From positions 8,785 to 72,784 of the forward strand of contig JAEWST010000105.1 of assembly GCA_023398105.1 (NCBI GenBank): 64,000 nucleotides of DNA, read 5' to 3'. The DNA comes from Bacillota bacterium (GTDB taxonomy: Bacteria; Bacillota; Clostridia; Acetivibrionales; DSM-1351). Numbering within the stretch: position 1 is the stretch's first letter; each line of letters begins with the position of its first letter. Shown one piece after another: positions 26,940-35,687 of the stretch. The notes under the pieces are model-generated. The model did no database searches, was not told the DNA's origin, and was given only the letters and a program-made list of their open reading frames with translations. A program made the translations under genes and the position numbers.

Positions 26940-27968
26940 ATGGATAAATCGGTAATTATTAATGAGACATCAGAGGTATACGCAAATGTAGCTGAGCTAA
27001 ATGGAAAAATATCAATTTCTCAGAACTGTACTATAACCTGTTATGGTTTATTAAAAATAGGGAAAACCTCATGTATAGGCAAAAATGTCATCATAGATTG
27101 TTTCGACTTTATTAGTGGAAGTAATTTTTGTTGTCTTGACAATACAAAAATCGGAGGGGCTGGAATATACAGTAAGCATGCTGGGATTCAAATTGGAGAT
27201 CGTACTTTCATAGGGCAATCATGTTTTTTAGATGTTTCAGAAGGTATTACTATAGGTGATGAAGTTGCAATTTCAAATGAGACATGCATTTATACACACA
27301 ATAGCTATTTAAATGTTTTGGAGGGTTTTCCTTGCAAAAATGCTCCTGTTGAGATTGGCTCAAATGTACATATAGGTGCTCGGGCCATAATATTGCCTGG
27401 AATAAAAATTGGAAGTAATTGCGTAATTGGGGCTGGATCAATTGTCGCAAAAGATATACCGTCTAATTCCTTATATATTGGTCGTAATGGTATTGAAATT
27501 TTAAAAAGAGACTATTATCCTAAGCCCATTGATAAGGATACGCTTAAAAAAACACTGGAGCAGATCGCTCTTAATTATAAAGATAGACTTGAATTGCTTG
27601 GTTATACTGATCTTACCCTGACGAAAACTGATCAAACAATGGTTTTAACTATTAATCAAAATAATGTGATCAAGATATTTACTGAAGGAGTTATTGCAGA
27701 ATTGCCTCAGAAGGATCATATGTATATTGGTATAGTTGATGAAAAAGTTCTAGAAAGTTGCACTGATAGAACTAATTTTCAGGGATACGTTTTCGATATT
27801 AAGAATCGTAAGATATATTCTAATAGTGTATTATCAGATTTGATAGAAGATTTCCGTAATTTTTTACGTAGAAAAGGGTTAAGATTTGATACAGATGACT
27901 ATTATAAGTCTTTTAGTCTGAGAAATAAAATTAGTTTAGAGAAGATTGTTGGAAATACTGAAGGATAA
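26940..27968 (+). CDS. Left-handed beta-helix (hexapeptide) acyltransferase with a C-terminal extension
   Basis: 342 residues. Residues about 10-185 carry the hexapeptide-repeat pattern of the LbH superfamily ('IGKTSCIGKNVIIDC', 'VHIGARAIILPGIKIGSNC', 'IGAGSIVAKDIPSN'), usual for O- or N-acetyltransferases using acetyl-CoA on sugars. Residues about 195-342 form an extra domain I do not recognise ('YVFDIKNRKIYSNS', 'FRNFLRRKGLRF'). The RBS AAGGAGG is excellent. It sits after a terminator and so may have its own promoter. Confidence 0.8.
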   Translation: MDKSVIINETSEVYANVAELNGKISISQNCTITCYGLLKIGKTSCIGKNVIIDCFDFISGSNFCCLDNTKIGGAGIYSKHAGIQIGDRTFIGQSCFLDVSEGITIGDEVAISNETCIYTHNSYLNVLEGFPCKNAPVEIGSNVHIGARAIILPGIKIGSNCVIGAGSIVAKDIPSNSLYIGRNGIEILKRDYYPKPIDKDTLKKTLEQIALNYKDRLELLGYTDLTLTKTDQTMVLTINQNNVIKIFTEGVIAELPQKDHMYIGIVDEKVLESCTDRTNFQGYVFDIKNRKIYSNSVLSDLIEDFRNFLRRKGLRFDTDDYYKSFSLRNKISLEKIVGNTEG

Positions 27969-28002
27969 CATTAATGACGTAGTTTACAAACTCTTACTGT
28001 TT

Positions 28003-28085
28003 GAAGCCTTAGTTCACACAGAGTCGGTACTTGTTGATATAGATATTTTCGACTGTTCGCACATCTTAAGTTTCGGGGCTTTTTT
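28003..28085 (+). terminator. Possible complex terminator
   Basis: AAGCC near 28004 can pair with GGCTT at 28077-28081, enclosing an inner AGTCG/CGACT stem. The outer 3' arm runs into TTTTTT. The fold is plausible but imperfect. Confidence 0.35.
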
Positions 28086-28149
28086 ACGTTACTTTACTTC
28101 TTCTCGTTGCCACTGATACAAGATTCATTATGAGAAAAAAGGATGGTGT

Positions 28150-29070
28150 TTGAAAATACTAAAAGAGAGAATTAGCTTTTCTACATATTTATTTGATATA
28201 AAACAAATACAACCTAGCATGATGAAATACTTTAATAATATAGAGATTGTTATATTTGATGAAATAGATGTAAAAAAAACCCGTAAAGAATTGTTGCAAG
28301 CTATTAGTTCAATTATCGAAAAAGTAAAGCCTTTAGAAGTTTCATTTCATTATTCTATGAACAACTGTGAGTATTGGAAAAACAAGGTTGAACATTTATA
28401 TTTAATGAAAATATGTGATGTAATAAATGAGCTTAATGTAAGCAGACTTGTTGTACATTCGAACTTCATTAGAACAATATCTGATATAGATATAATGAAG
28501 TTCGAAGAGATACGTCACAAAATAATTGACACTTTAGTATTTGCAAAAAAGATGTACCCCAAAATCGATATTTCTTTAGAAAATATGACTGCTTTAAGTG
28601 GCAACTTAAATGACGCAGATCCATTGTTCCTAGCTGCCGATGATTTCGATTTGCTAAAAAATACAGATTTATCAATAACATTTGATTTCTGTCATTTTTG
28701 GATTAATGAGTTTATACAGAAAAATGATTTGTTACGTCATATAAAAGGTATAAACTACAAATATTATGAATATTTACAAACAAAAGATTTTTCTTTAAAA
28801 TCGTTTAATAATATTACTAAACATATAAATCATATACATATTTCATCTTTTCAATATATAGACAATAGAATTATAGAAGGAAAAGTATTATCAGATGGTA
28901 TTGTTCCTCAAACTAAAATTGAATCAGACATACTATTTATGAAAAAAAATAATCAAAACAATTTAATTTATAACTTCGAAATTTCGGAAGAAAATTATTA
29001 TGAAAGGAAAGCCATTTACAGGATGGTTGATGATTTTGAAAAATTAGGGTCTATAGGAGATTTCGTATAA
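28150..29070 (+). CDS. Xylose-isomerase-like TIM-barrel protein
   Basis: 306 residues, TTG start with AAGGATGG upstream. The pattern is that of the sugar phosphate isomerase/epimerase barrel (PF01261): 'VSFHYSMNN', 'LVVHSNF', 'ISLENM' (Glu metal ligand), 'ITFDFCHFW' (Asp/His ligands) and 'HIHISSF'. Relatives isomerise or epimerise free sugars, inosose or keto sugars using a divalent metal. As the last gene before a strong terminator it could belong to the sugar locus. Confidence 0.72.
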   Translation: MKILKERISFSTYLFDIKQIQPSMMKYFNNIEIVIFDEIDVKKTRKELLQAISSIIEKVKPLEVSFHYSMNNCEYWKNKVEHLYLMKICDVINELNVSRLVVHSNFIRTISDIDIMKFEEIRHKIIDTLVFAKKMYPKIDISLENMTALSGNLNDADPLFLAADDFDLLKNTDLSITFDFCHFWINEFIQKNDLLRHIKGINYKYYEYLQTKDFSLKSFNNITKHINHIHISSFQYIDNRIIEGKVLSDGIVPQTKIESDILFMKKNNQNNLIYNFEISEENYYERKAIYRMVDDFEKLGSIGDFV

Positions 29071-29206
29071 ATACATTTAGAGTATAATAATTTTGATTGA
29101 AACTGGAGTTAAGTTAAGTGCTCCGATTCTTTTATTATTACCATGATTTTCTTAGAATATACATGAATCAGTATATTTTTGGCAAATATATTTCATAGAA
29201 TAAAAT

Positions 29207-29256
29207 AAAATTCCCTAAATAGTTATTAAAATACTGCATAGGGAATTTTTGTATTT
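29207..29256 (+). terminator. Rho-independent terminator closing the sugar locus
   Basis: AAAATTCCCTA (29207-29217) pairs with TAGGGAATTTT (29239-29249), followed by T-rich sequence. It separates the sugar locus from the NRPS/PKS operon. Confidence 0.8.
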
Positions 29257-29257
29257 G

Positions 29258-29280
29258 GTTTAATAGATAGGTGTTATAAT
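29258..29280 (+). promoter_or_regulatory. Possible promoter of the NRPS/PKS operon
   Basis: A perfect TATAAT at 29275-29280 has only a weak -35 (ATTTGG/TTTGGT) 15-16 bp upstream. If used, the transcript would have a leader of about 400 bases before the ACP gene. Another TATAAT at 29628-29633 lacks any -35. Confidence 0.35.
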
Positions 29281-29446
29281 ATTGTGTGAACTGGCTTAAC
29301 TGCCATAAAAGTAATTAAATAGTTGGAATTTAATTATTAGTATGATAATATATAATCTGTACGATAACACCAATTCTGAACTGATATTCAAAAAATTTAT
29401 TAAGTCAAATAGATAGTAGTAAAGGTATATTGAAAATGTATAAAAT

Positions 29447-29520
29447 TATAGGATATGGTGGTGAGTCCTATATACAATGCTAACAACAGCATACATTTCC
29501 TACAGGGAGTTTAGAACCCT
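29447..29520 (+). other. Cluster of small hairpins in the operon leader
   Basis: Three consecutive stems: TATAGGA/TCCTATA (29447-29453 with 29466-29472), ATGCT/AGCAT (29477-29481 with 29488-29492) and AGGG/CCCT (29504-29507 with 29517-29520). They lie in a roughly 600-bp non-coding stretch (29071-29686). I match them to no known riboswitch. Confidence 0.3.
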
Positions 29521-29686
29521 AGTTATGAAACAAAGAATAGATTTATAATAAATTTCAACTTCTGCGATTGAAAATTGATTAGCAAATTTATAAATTTAGT
29601 TTATAAAAGTCAATTAGGCATAGTAAATATAATATCATTCAAAGGTTATTGTTACAGAAGTTTATACAGAAAGAAAGGAGGATAAG

Positions 29687-29944
29687 GTGGTAACATCTGA
29701 TTATATGAAAGATAAAATTTTAAGTTTTATAATAGCAACTGTTACGGAATATATGGATGAGAGTATTAATATAGAATATGATACGGACATTAGTGAAATA
29801 AATATTAATTCTATTCTTTTTGTTCAATTGGTTTTAAAAATTGAGAGTGAATTTGATGTTGAATTTGATGACGCTATGTTGATAACCTCAAAATATAAAA
29901 CAATCGGTGATGTTGTATCATATGTCGAATTGCTTTTACAGTGA
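29687..29944 (+). CDS. Acyl carrier protein
   Basis: 85 residues, GTG start with AAAGGAGG upstream. It has the four-helix carrier-protein pattern, with the phosphopantetheine Ser in 'EININSILFVQLVLKIE' (about residue 45, in place of the usual DSL). First gene of the operon. Its position before a BtrH-like acyltransferase recalls BtrI-BtrH of butirosin biosynthesis; alternatively it may deliver the fatty acyl starter to NRPS1. Confidence 0.85.
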   Translation: MVTSDYMKDKILSFIIATVTEYMDESINIEYDTDISEININSILFVQLVLKIESEFDVEFDDAMLITSKYKTIGDVVSYVELLLQ

Positions 29945-29981
29945 TATTAATAATAAATATAAAGGATTTGATAGAGGAAAT

Positions 29982-31004
29982 ATGATATTAAATGTTGATA
30001 TGTTACATGATAATAATAGAAATTGTGTTCAGGACATAGTTGCAACCATGGCTTACTACTTAGATAGAAGATATGAGTTGATTTTCTTAAATTCGCTGTA
30101 TTTTTCATTTGATAAACATGTATTTGATTGTACTTCAAGCATAGGTAAGGCACTTGCACACGTAGCTGACGCAGAAAGCGAACAAGCTGAAATGCGTGAA
30201 TTGTTAGCCGACTACCATGGAATACAAATAGATGTTTATTCTGATATAGAATTTGACAAAGTTGCTCAATTGATAAAAGAGAATATTAATAATTCAAAAA
30301 TCCCTGTTGTATTAAATATGGATTGCTTTTGGGTACCTCACAATCCAAATTATCAAGATATACATAATGTGCACCCAATAATTATTAATGGATTTAGTGG
30401 GGATTTGCAGTCTTTTTATTTTACAGACCCTTTTTTCGAGAAAAAGGATATGATTTTGCCAAAGGCTCATATTATGGAGGGTTTTCTAAAAACAGCAGTA
30501 GTGTATAAAAAGACCGAAGAAAATTACTATGATATGGATTGGAAGCATCATATCTCTAAGTCTATAAATAAATTATTTATAAAATGCAACAATCTAGATG
30601 CATTTCAGCAAATGGAGTTATTTGCGAACTGTATTGAGAACTCAAATACTTTTAAGAATGAAGCTGAAGATAGTGATTTAAAACATATATGGCTTGTACC
30701 TTTATTATCTAATTTACGGGATATTACTTATGGACGGAAACTATATGCAAACTCTCTTGAATTTATTTCTGAAATAGCTGACAATGAATTTCTTCCATAT
30801 TATACATTAGAAGTGAAGTCTTTAGGAGACGAATGGGATGAAATAAGAACCATTATAACAAAAGGTTTAATAAGTTCAAATGATGAAATGATTAAAAGAA
30901 AGGTTCCGAATTTAATTAGAAATCTTGCAAATAAAGAATTACAGCTTGCCAATCAGCTTTGTCAATTATGTTCTAGAAACAATAATCTATCCAGTGCTAA
31001 CTAA
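29982..31004 (+). CDS. BtrH N-terminal-like acyltransferase
   Basis: About 341 residues from the ATG at 29982 (GAGG five bases upstream); the frame is open from 29907 but those codons overlap the ACP gene. The N-terminal region has the BtrH_N pattern (PF14399): an early Cys in 'NRNCVQDIVATMAYYL', 'GIQIDVYSDIEFDKV', 'IPVVLNMDCFW', and the His of 'HNVHPIIINGFSG' about 130 residues later, giving a Cys/His pair as in papain-like folds. BtrH moves an acyl group from an ACP to an amine of an aminoglycoside. A second similar domain ends PKS2, so this protein may load or release chains. Confidence 0.7.
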   Translation: MILNVDMLHDNNRNCVQDIVATMAYYLDRRYELIFLNSLYFSFDKHVFDCTSSIGKALAHVADAESEQAEMRELLADYHGIQIDVYSDIEFDKVAQLIKENINNSKIPVVLNMDCFWVPHNPNYQDIHNVHPIIINGFSGDLQSFYFTDPFFEKKDMILPKAHIMEGFLKTAVVYKKTEENYYDMDWKHHISKSINKLFIKCNNLDAFQQMELFANCIENSNTFKNEAEDSDLKHIWLVPLLSNLRDITYGRKLYANSLEFISEIADNEFLPYYTLEVKSLGDEWDEIRTIITKGLISSNDEMIKRKVPNLIRNLANKELQLANQLCQLCSRNNNLSSAN

Positions 31005-31150
31005 ATAAAGATGGCAATGAAGACCATCCTTTGAGAATTAAAAAATTACTATAAGTGGGATGTAATATTAAGTTACCGATTAATACAATTAAGTGAATTT
31101 TATTATAGTATAATTAATACAAATATGTTATTTGTTAGGAAGGTTTGTTT

Positions 31151-34100
31151 ATGACCTCGATTAAATATTTGGACAATACAGAATTGTATAGACTGACTCA
31201 TCCACAAAAGAGAATTTGGTACATAGAGAAGATTTATCCTGATACACATATGTATAACATTTGTTCAACTACAAGGATTAAAGGATTTGTGGATTTTAAG
31301 TTACTTGACGAAGCACTTCAAATCCTTATAAAAACTAATGACGGAATTAGACTGCATATTGTAGAAGAAAATGATATTCCAAAACAATATATAAGACCTT
31401 ATGAAAGAGTAAAAATCGACTTTTTGGATTTTTCTATATATGATGACCCAGAAGCAGAACTTGCTGTATGGATTGAAAAAAAAGTGCAAGAACCATTTGT
31501 AATAGAGAATGAGGCATTGTTTTACTTTGCTATATTCAAATTATCAGAAAATGATAATGGATTTTTTTTAAAAATACATCATTTGATTTCGGATGGGTGG
31601 ACATTTAGCCTTATTTCACGACTGATTATTGAAAATTATACGAGACTAATACGAAATGAAGAGGTAAATGATTTAACGGAATATTCCTATTTAGAATATA
31701 TAGAAAAGGAAAGTAAGTATTTGCTATCTGATAGGTTTGAGAAGGATAAAGTATTTTGGAAAGACAAGTTTTCTAAGCTTCCTGAAAACCTTATAAAAGA
31801 AGGTGTTGATAGTTTAAGTGGGAATAGGGTTTCCTTTGATATTGACTTCAATATATCTTCAAAAATAAAGTCATTTGTTGATGCGAATAAGTGCTCTATC
31901 AATACATTCTTTGTATCCTTACTTATGATATATCTAAATATTTCATATCAACAAGAAGATATTATCATTGGAACACCTGTCTTAAATAGAACGGGTAAAC
32001 GTGAAAGAAATACTTTTGGTATGTTTACAAGTACCATGCCTTTTAGAATGACTATTGATAGCAAATTAACTTTTCTTGAGTTTGTAAATCAGGTGAATAG
32101 CCAGTTAAAAGTGTGCTATCATCACCAACGTTATCCTTATGATCTTTTAGCACTTGATCTGGAAATTAAGAAAAAGGGCTATGATAGTTTATTTCAAGTA
32201 TGTGTTAATTTTTATAATACAAAAGTAACTTCTGAGATGGATGGTTTCGAAGTTATAAACGCAGAGCATTATAATGGCTATCAATTATTTCCATTGCAGC
32301 TAGTTATTAAAGACTGGTTGGAGAATGATGGCTTGCAATTGGATTTTGACTATAAAACAGACCTCTATACAAAAGAGCAAATCACTCTTATGTTCAATCA
32401 CCTAAGTAATCTAATACTTCAGGTGTTGGATACACCAAACGAAGCTATAAAGAGTTTTACATACGTATCAGAGTTAGAAAAAAATGAAATAATATATGGT
32501 TTCAATTCACAAATAGCTGAGTATCCAAGAAATAAAACAATCTGTCAATTAATTCAAGAACAGGTTGAAAGGACACCTCACAATATAGCAGTTTGTTTTG
32601 AAGACACATCGCTAACTTATAGTGAATTAAATGGAAAAGCAAATCAGCTGGCTCGGTTTCTAAAACAAAATGGAGTTGGTAGGGAAACTATAGTTGGCTT
32701 AATGGTAACCCATTCATTAGAGATGGTGATAGGGATACTTGGTATAATGAAAGCGGGAGGCGCATACCTTCCGATTGATCCTGAATATCCTGCTGACAGG
32801 AAAGAATATCTTTTAAATGCTGCTGCTGTTTCTATTCTACTAACAAATTGTACTGAAAATAAAGATTTTGACTTTAACGGCAAGCTTTTAGAACTTAGCG
32901 ATGACAGCATATTTACTAAAGACACACAGAATTTAGATTTGGAGAGTAGTCCACAAGATCTTGCTTATATTATATATACATCTGGATCTACTGGTAATCC
33001 AAAGGGTGTTATGATTGAAAACCAAGGTCTTGTTAATTACATATTTTGGGCTAAAAAAATGTACATAAATAGTGATAATGATATTTTTGCTTTATATTCT
33101 TCTCTTTCTTTTGATTTAACTGTTACTTCAATATTTACACCACTCATTGGAGGTAACAAAATTATCGTGTATCAGAAGGATGAAGATGAGTATGTACTTT
33201 ATAAGATTTTGAGAGAGAATAAAGCAAATATTATTAAGTTGACTCCATCACATTTGTCGCTTATAAAGGATATGGATTGTAGCAAATCATCAGTGAAAAG
33301 GTTTATTGTCGGTGGGGAGGATTTGAAAGTTAGCCTAGCTGCCAGCGTTTATCAAAGCTTTAAAGGAAATATTGAAATTTACAATGAGTATGGACCTACA
33401 GAAACAGTAGTTGGATGTATGATATATAAATATGATTATGAAAATGATAAGGGTTTATCTGTTCCAATCGGTGTACCTGCCGATAATGTACAAATATATA
33501 TTTTGGATGAAGATCTAAAGCCACTTCCTAAAGGATGCTGTGGGGAGATGTATGTATCAGGTGATGGTGTGGCTAGAGGTTACATAAATAATAGGGAATT
33601 AACGTGTGCGAGGTTTATTGATAACCCCTATATAACGGGCAATAAAATATATAAGACTGGAGATTATGCACGTTTTACAAATAACGGAATAATTGAGTAT
33701 ATTGGGAGAAAGGATTGTCAGGTAAAAATTCGAGGACATAGAATTGAATTGGGAGAGATTGAGAAGTGTTTACTTGATTTAGAGTTTGTAAAAGAAGCTG
33801 TAGTAATTGACAAAGAGGATAAAAAAGGAGATAAATACCTTTGTGCTTATATTACGACTTCTATGGAATTTTCAGAGCTTGCTACCCGTAAATTTCTAGC
33901 AAATTTGCTTCCTGCATACATGCTTCCTTTACATATTATCTGCATTAACAGCCTTCCATTAACATCAAACGGTAAGATAGATAGAAAGTTACTGCCTGAA
34001 CCTGAGCCACTTAATAAGGACATGGAATACATTGCACCTCGGAATAGCCATGAAGCAAAGCTGATTGATGTTATGCGGGAGATTTTGGGAGTAAATGAGC

Positions 34101-35659
34101 TTGGAATGAAGGATGATTTTTACAGGCTTGGCGGAGATTCTATAAAAGCAATTCAAGCGGCTTCAAAACTAAATCAACTAGGTTTGAAAATAAGGGTAAA
34201 AGATATTCTTACAAATCCTATATTTGAACAAATGGCTTTAAATATAGATAATTATACGACTTTAGTTGAAATAGAACAAAGTACCTGTGAGGGTTATATA
34301 GAGCAAACCCCAATATATTCTTGGTTTTTTTCTAGACCATTTAAAAATTATAATTACTATAACCAATCTGTATTACTAATACTTAAACAAAATATAGATA
34401 GTTATACTATTCAATGGGCTTTTAATGAGTTAATCAGGCACCATGACGCTTTAAGATTGGTCTATGATGAAAAAATTGGAAGGATGATCTTTAATTCTGA
34501 AGGTAAATCAAAGACATTTGAAATTCCTGAGTTTGATTTGTCTGCTTATGAATTTGAGGAACAAGACAAAAATATGCATAAGCTAAGTGAAGGCATAAAA
34601 TCATCTTTTAATATAACTAATGGAATTCTTATAAAGGCGTGTACTTTTAATTTGGGCTGCAGAGGAAAAAGACTATTACTTACAGCACATCATTTGGTTG
34701 TAGATGGGGTATCGTGGAGAATTATACTAGAGGATTTGACTACCTTGCTTCAACAAAAAATGTATGACAAAACATTAAAACTTCCTGCAAAAACCCTGTC
34801 AATTCAGAAATGGGCATCAACAATAAAGGAATATGCAGAGGAAATTAGCCTAAAGGAATACTATGACAAAAACTTGGCTTCAAATATGTCATTTTTATTT
34901 GAAGCAGATTTTGACATGGGAGTTGATACTATAAAAAATTGCAATTCTATATTTGGTGAGTTGACGAAGAGCGAAACAAAAAAATTGCTGAAGGATGCAA
35001 ATATTTCATATGGTACACATCATAGCGAGCTATTACTTATTTCATTTATTTTAACATTATCAGAATATTGGAAAAAAGATAATATTGGTCTTGAAATTGA
35101 AGGACATGGAAGGGAAGAGTTACTGAGAGACATAGATATATCAAGAACTGTAGGTTGGTTTACCAATATATATCCTGCTATATTCAAGGTTTTTGATGGC
35201 AACTTGCCATATAAAATAAAATCATTGAAAGAACAAATCAAGCAGACTTCTTTGAAAAGCATGGAATTAGGAATTAACAGATTTTTAAATGGGTCATATG
35301 AAGAGGGCAATTTTAAGTATATTCGGTATAATTATTTAGGCGAGTTTAATGAAAGTGAAGATTATGGTTTGTTTGAAATAGTAGGAGAGAATATAGGAAT
35401 AGACTGTTCTGAAGAAAATGAAACTACAGCTCTTATTGATGTAAATTCTATGGTAATAAAAGAAAAATTGAAAATAGGGTTTAGTTATAGTCGAAACAAG
35501 TTTTCAGATGGGACAATTAAGAAGCTTATGGATTTATATCTTAGCAATATAAGACTTATAGTTGAACACTGTTGCAATTTAACTACTAAAGAATATACTC
35601 CTTCAGATTTTGATACTATTGATATTTCTCAAGAAGAACTAAATGACTTATTTACTTAG
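31151..35659 (+). CDS. NRPS1: C-A(Asn)-T-E module
   Basis: 1,502 residues from the ATG at 31151 (AGGAAGG upstream). The condensation domain (about 1-440) has 'HHLISDG' at 143-149. The adenylation domain (about 460-960) has 'YTSGSTGNPKG' near 604. Pocket residues placed by alignment to GrsA read D-L-T-K-I-G-E-V-G-K, close to the known Asn code DLTKLGEVGK. The carrier domain has 'LGGDSI' near 993. The epimerisation domain (about 1060-1490) has 'HHLVVDG' near 1179 and ends 'YTPSDF', like GrsA. The module should make an N-acyl-D-Asn starter, with the acyl group introduced by the first C domain. This is the opening logic of colibactin, xenocoumacin and zwittermicin prodrugs. The peptidase follows directly. 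Confidence 0.93.
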   Translation: MTSIKYLDNTELYRLTHPQKRIWYIEKIYPDTHMYNICSTTRIKGFVDFKLLDEALQILIKTNDGIRLHIVEENDIPKQYIRPYERVKIDFLDFSIYDDPEAELAVWIEKKVQEPFVIENEALFYFAIFKLSENDNGFFLKIHHLISDGWTFSLISRLIIENYTRLIRNEEVNDLTEYSYLEYIEKESKYLLSDRFEKDKVFWKDKFSKLPENLIKEGVDSLSGNRVSFDIDFNISSKIKSFVDANKCSINTFFVSLLMIYLNISYQQEDIIIGTPVLNRTGKRERNTFGMFTSTMPFRMTIDSKLTFLEFVNQVNSQLKVCYHHQRYPYDLLALDLEIKKKGYDSLFQVCVNFYNTKVTSEMDGFEVINAEHYNGYQLFPLQLVIKDWLENDGLQLDFDYKTDLYTKEQITLMFNHLSNLILQVLDTPNEAIKSFTYVSELEKNEIIYGFNSQIAEYPRNKTICQLIQEQVERTPHNIAVCFEDTSLTYSELNGKANQLARFLKQNGVGRETIVGLMVTHSLEMVIGILGIMKAGGAYLPIDPEYPADRKEYLLNAAAVSILLTNCTENKDFDFNGKLLELSDDSIFTKDTQNLDLESSPQDLAYIIYTSGSTGNPKGVMIENQGLVNYIFWAKKMYINSDNDIFALYSSLSFDLTVTSIFTPLIGGNKIIVYQKDEDEYVLYKILRENKANIIKLTPSHLSLIKDMDCSKSSVKRFIVGGEDLKVSLAASVYQSFKGNIEIYNEYGPTETVVGCMIYKYDYENDKGLSVPIGVPADNVQIYILDEDLKPLPKGCCGEMYVSGDGVARGYINNRELTCARFIDNPYITGNKIYKTGDYARFTNNGIIEYIGRKDCQVKIRGHRIELGEIEKCLLDLEFVKEAVVIDKEDKKGDKYLCAYITTSMEFSELATRKFLANLLPAYMLPLHIICINSLPLTSNGKIDRKLLPEPEPLNKDMEYIAPRNSHEAKLIDVMREILGVNELGMKDDFYRLGGDSIKAIQAASKLNQLGLKIRVKDILTNPIFEQMALNIDNYTTLVEIEQSTCEGYIEQTPIYSWFFSRPFKNYNYYNQSVLLILKQNIDSYTIQWAFNELIRHHDALRLVYDEKIGRMIFNSEGKSKTFEIPEFDLSAYEFEEQDKNMHKLSEGIKSSFNITNGILIKACTFNLGCRGKRLLLTAHHLVVDGVSWRIILEDLTTLLQQKMYDKTLKLPAKTLSIQKWASTIKEYAEEISLKEYYDKNLASNMSFLFEADFDMGVDTIKNCNSIFGELTKSETKKLLKDANISYGTHHSELLLISFILTLSEYWKKDNIGLEIEGHGREELLRDIDISRTVGWFTNIYPAIFKVFDGNLPYKIKSLKEQIKQTSLKSMELGINRFLNGSYEEGNFKYIRYNYLGEFNESEDYGLFEIVGENIGIDCSEENETTALIDVNSMVIKEKLKIGFSYSRNKFSDGTIKKLMDLYLSNIRLIVEHCCNLTTKEYTPSDFDTIDISQEELNDLFT

Positions 35660-35687
35660 TTTTAATATGGAGTTTAGGAGACATACG

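Noticed and set aside
26940..27968. Hexapeptide protein as serine acetyltransferase (CysE)
   Set aside because: The N-terminal CysE helical domain is missing and the C-terminal extension is foreign to that family; the sugar-locus context fits a sugar acyltransferase better.
29447..29520. Known riboswitch (preQ1, purine, fluoride) in the operon leader
   Set aside because: Hairpins are present but none of the conserved loop sequences of these classes can be found.
35643..35687. Start of the peptidase/ABC gene at 35643, overlapping NRPS1
   Set aside because: The ATG at 35688 has AGGAG at correct spacing and is followed at once by a signal peptide; the upstream codons overlap the NRPS1 end.
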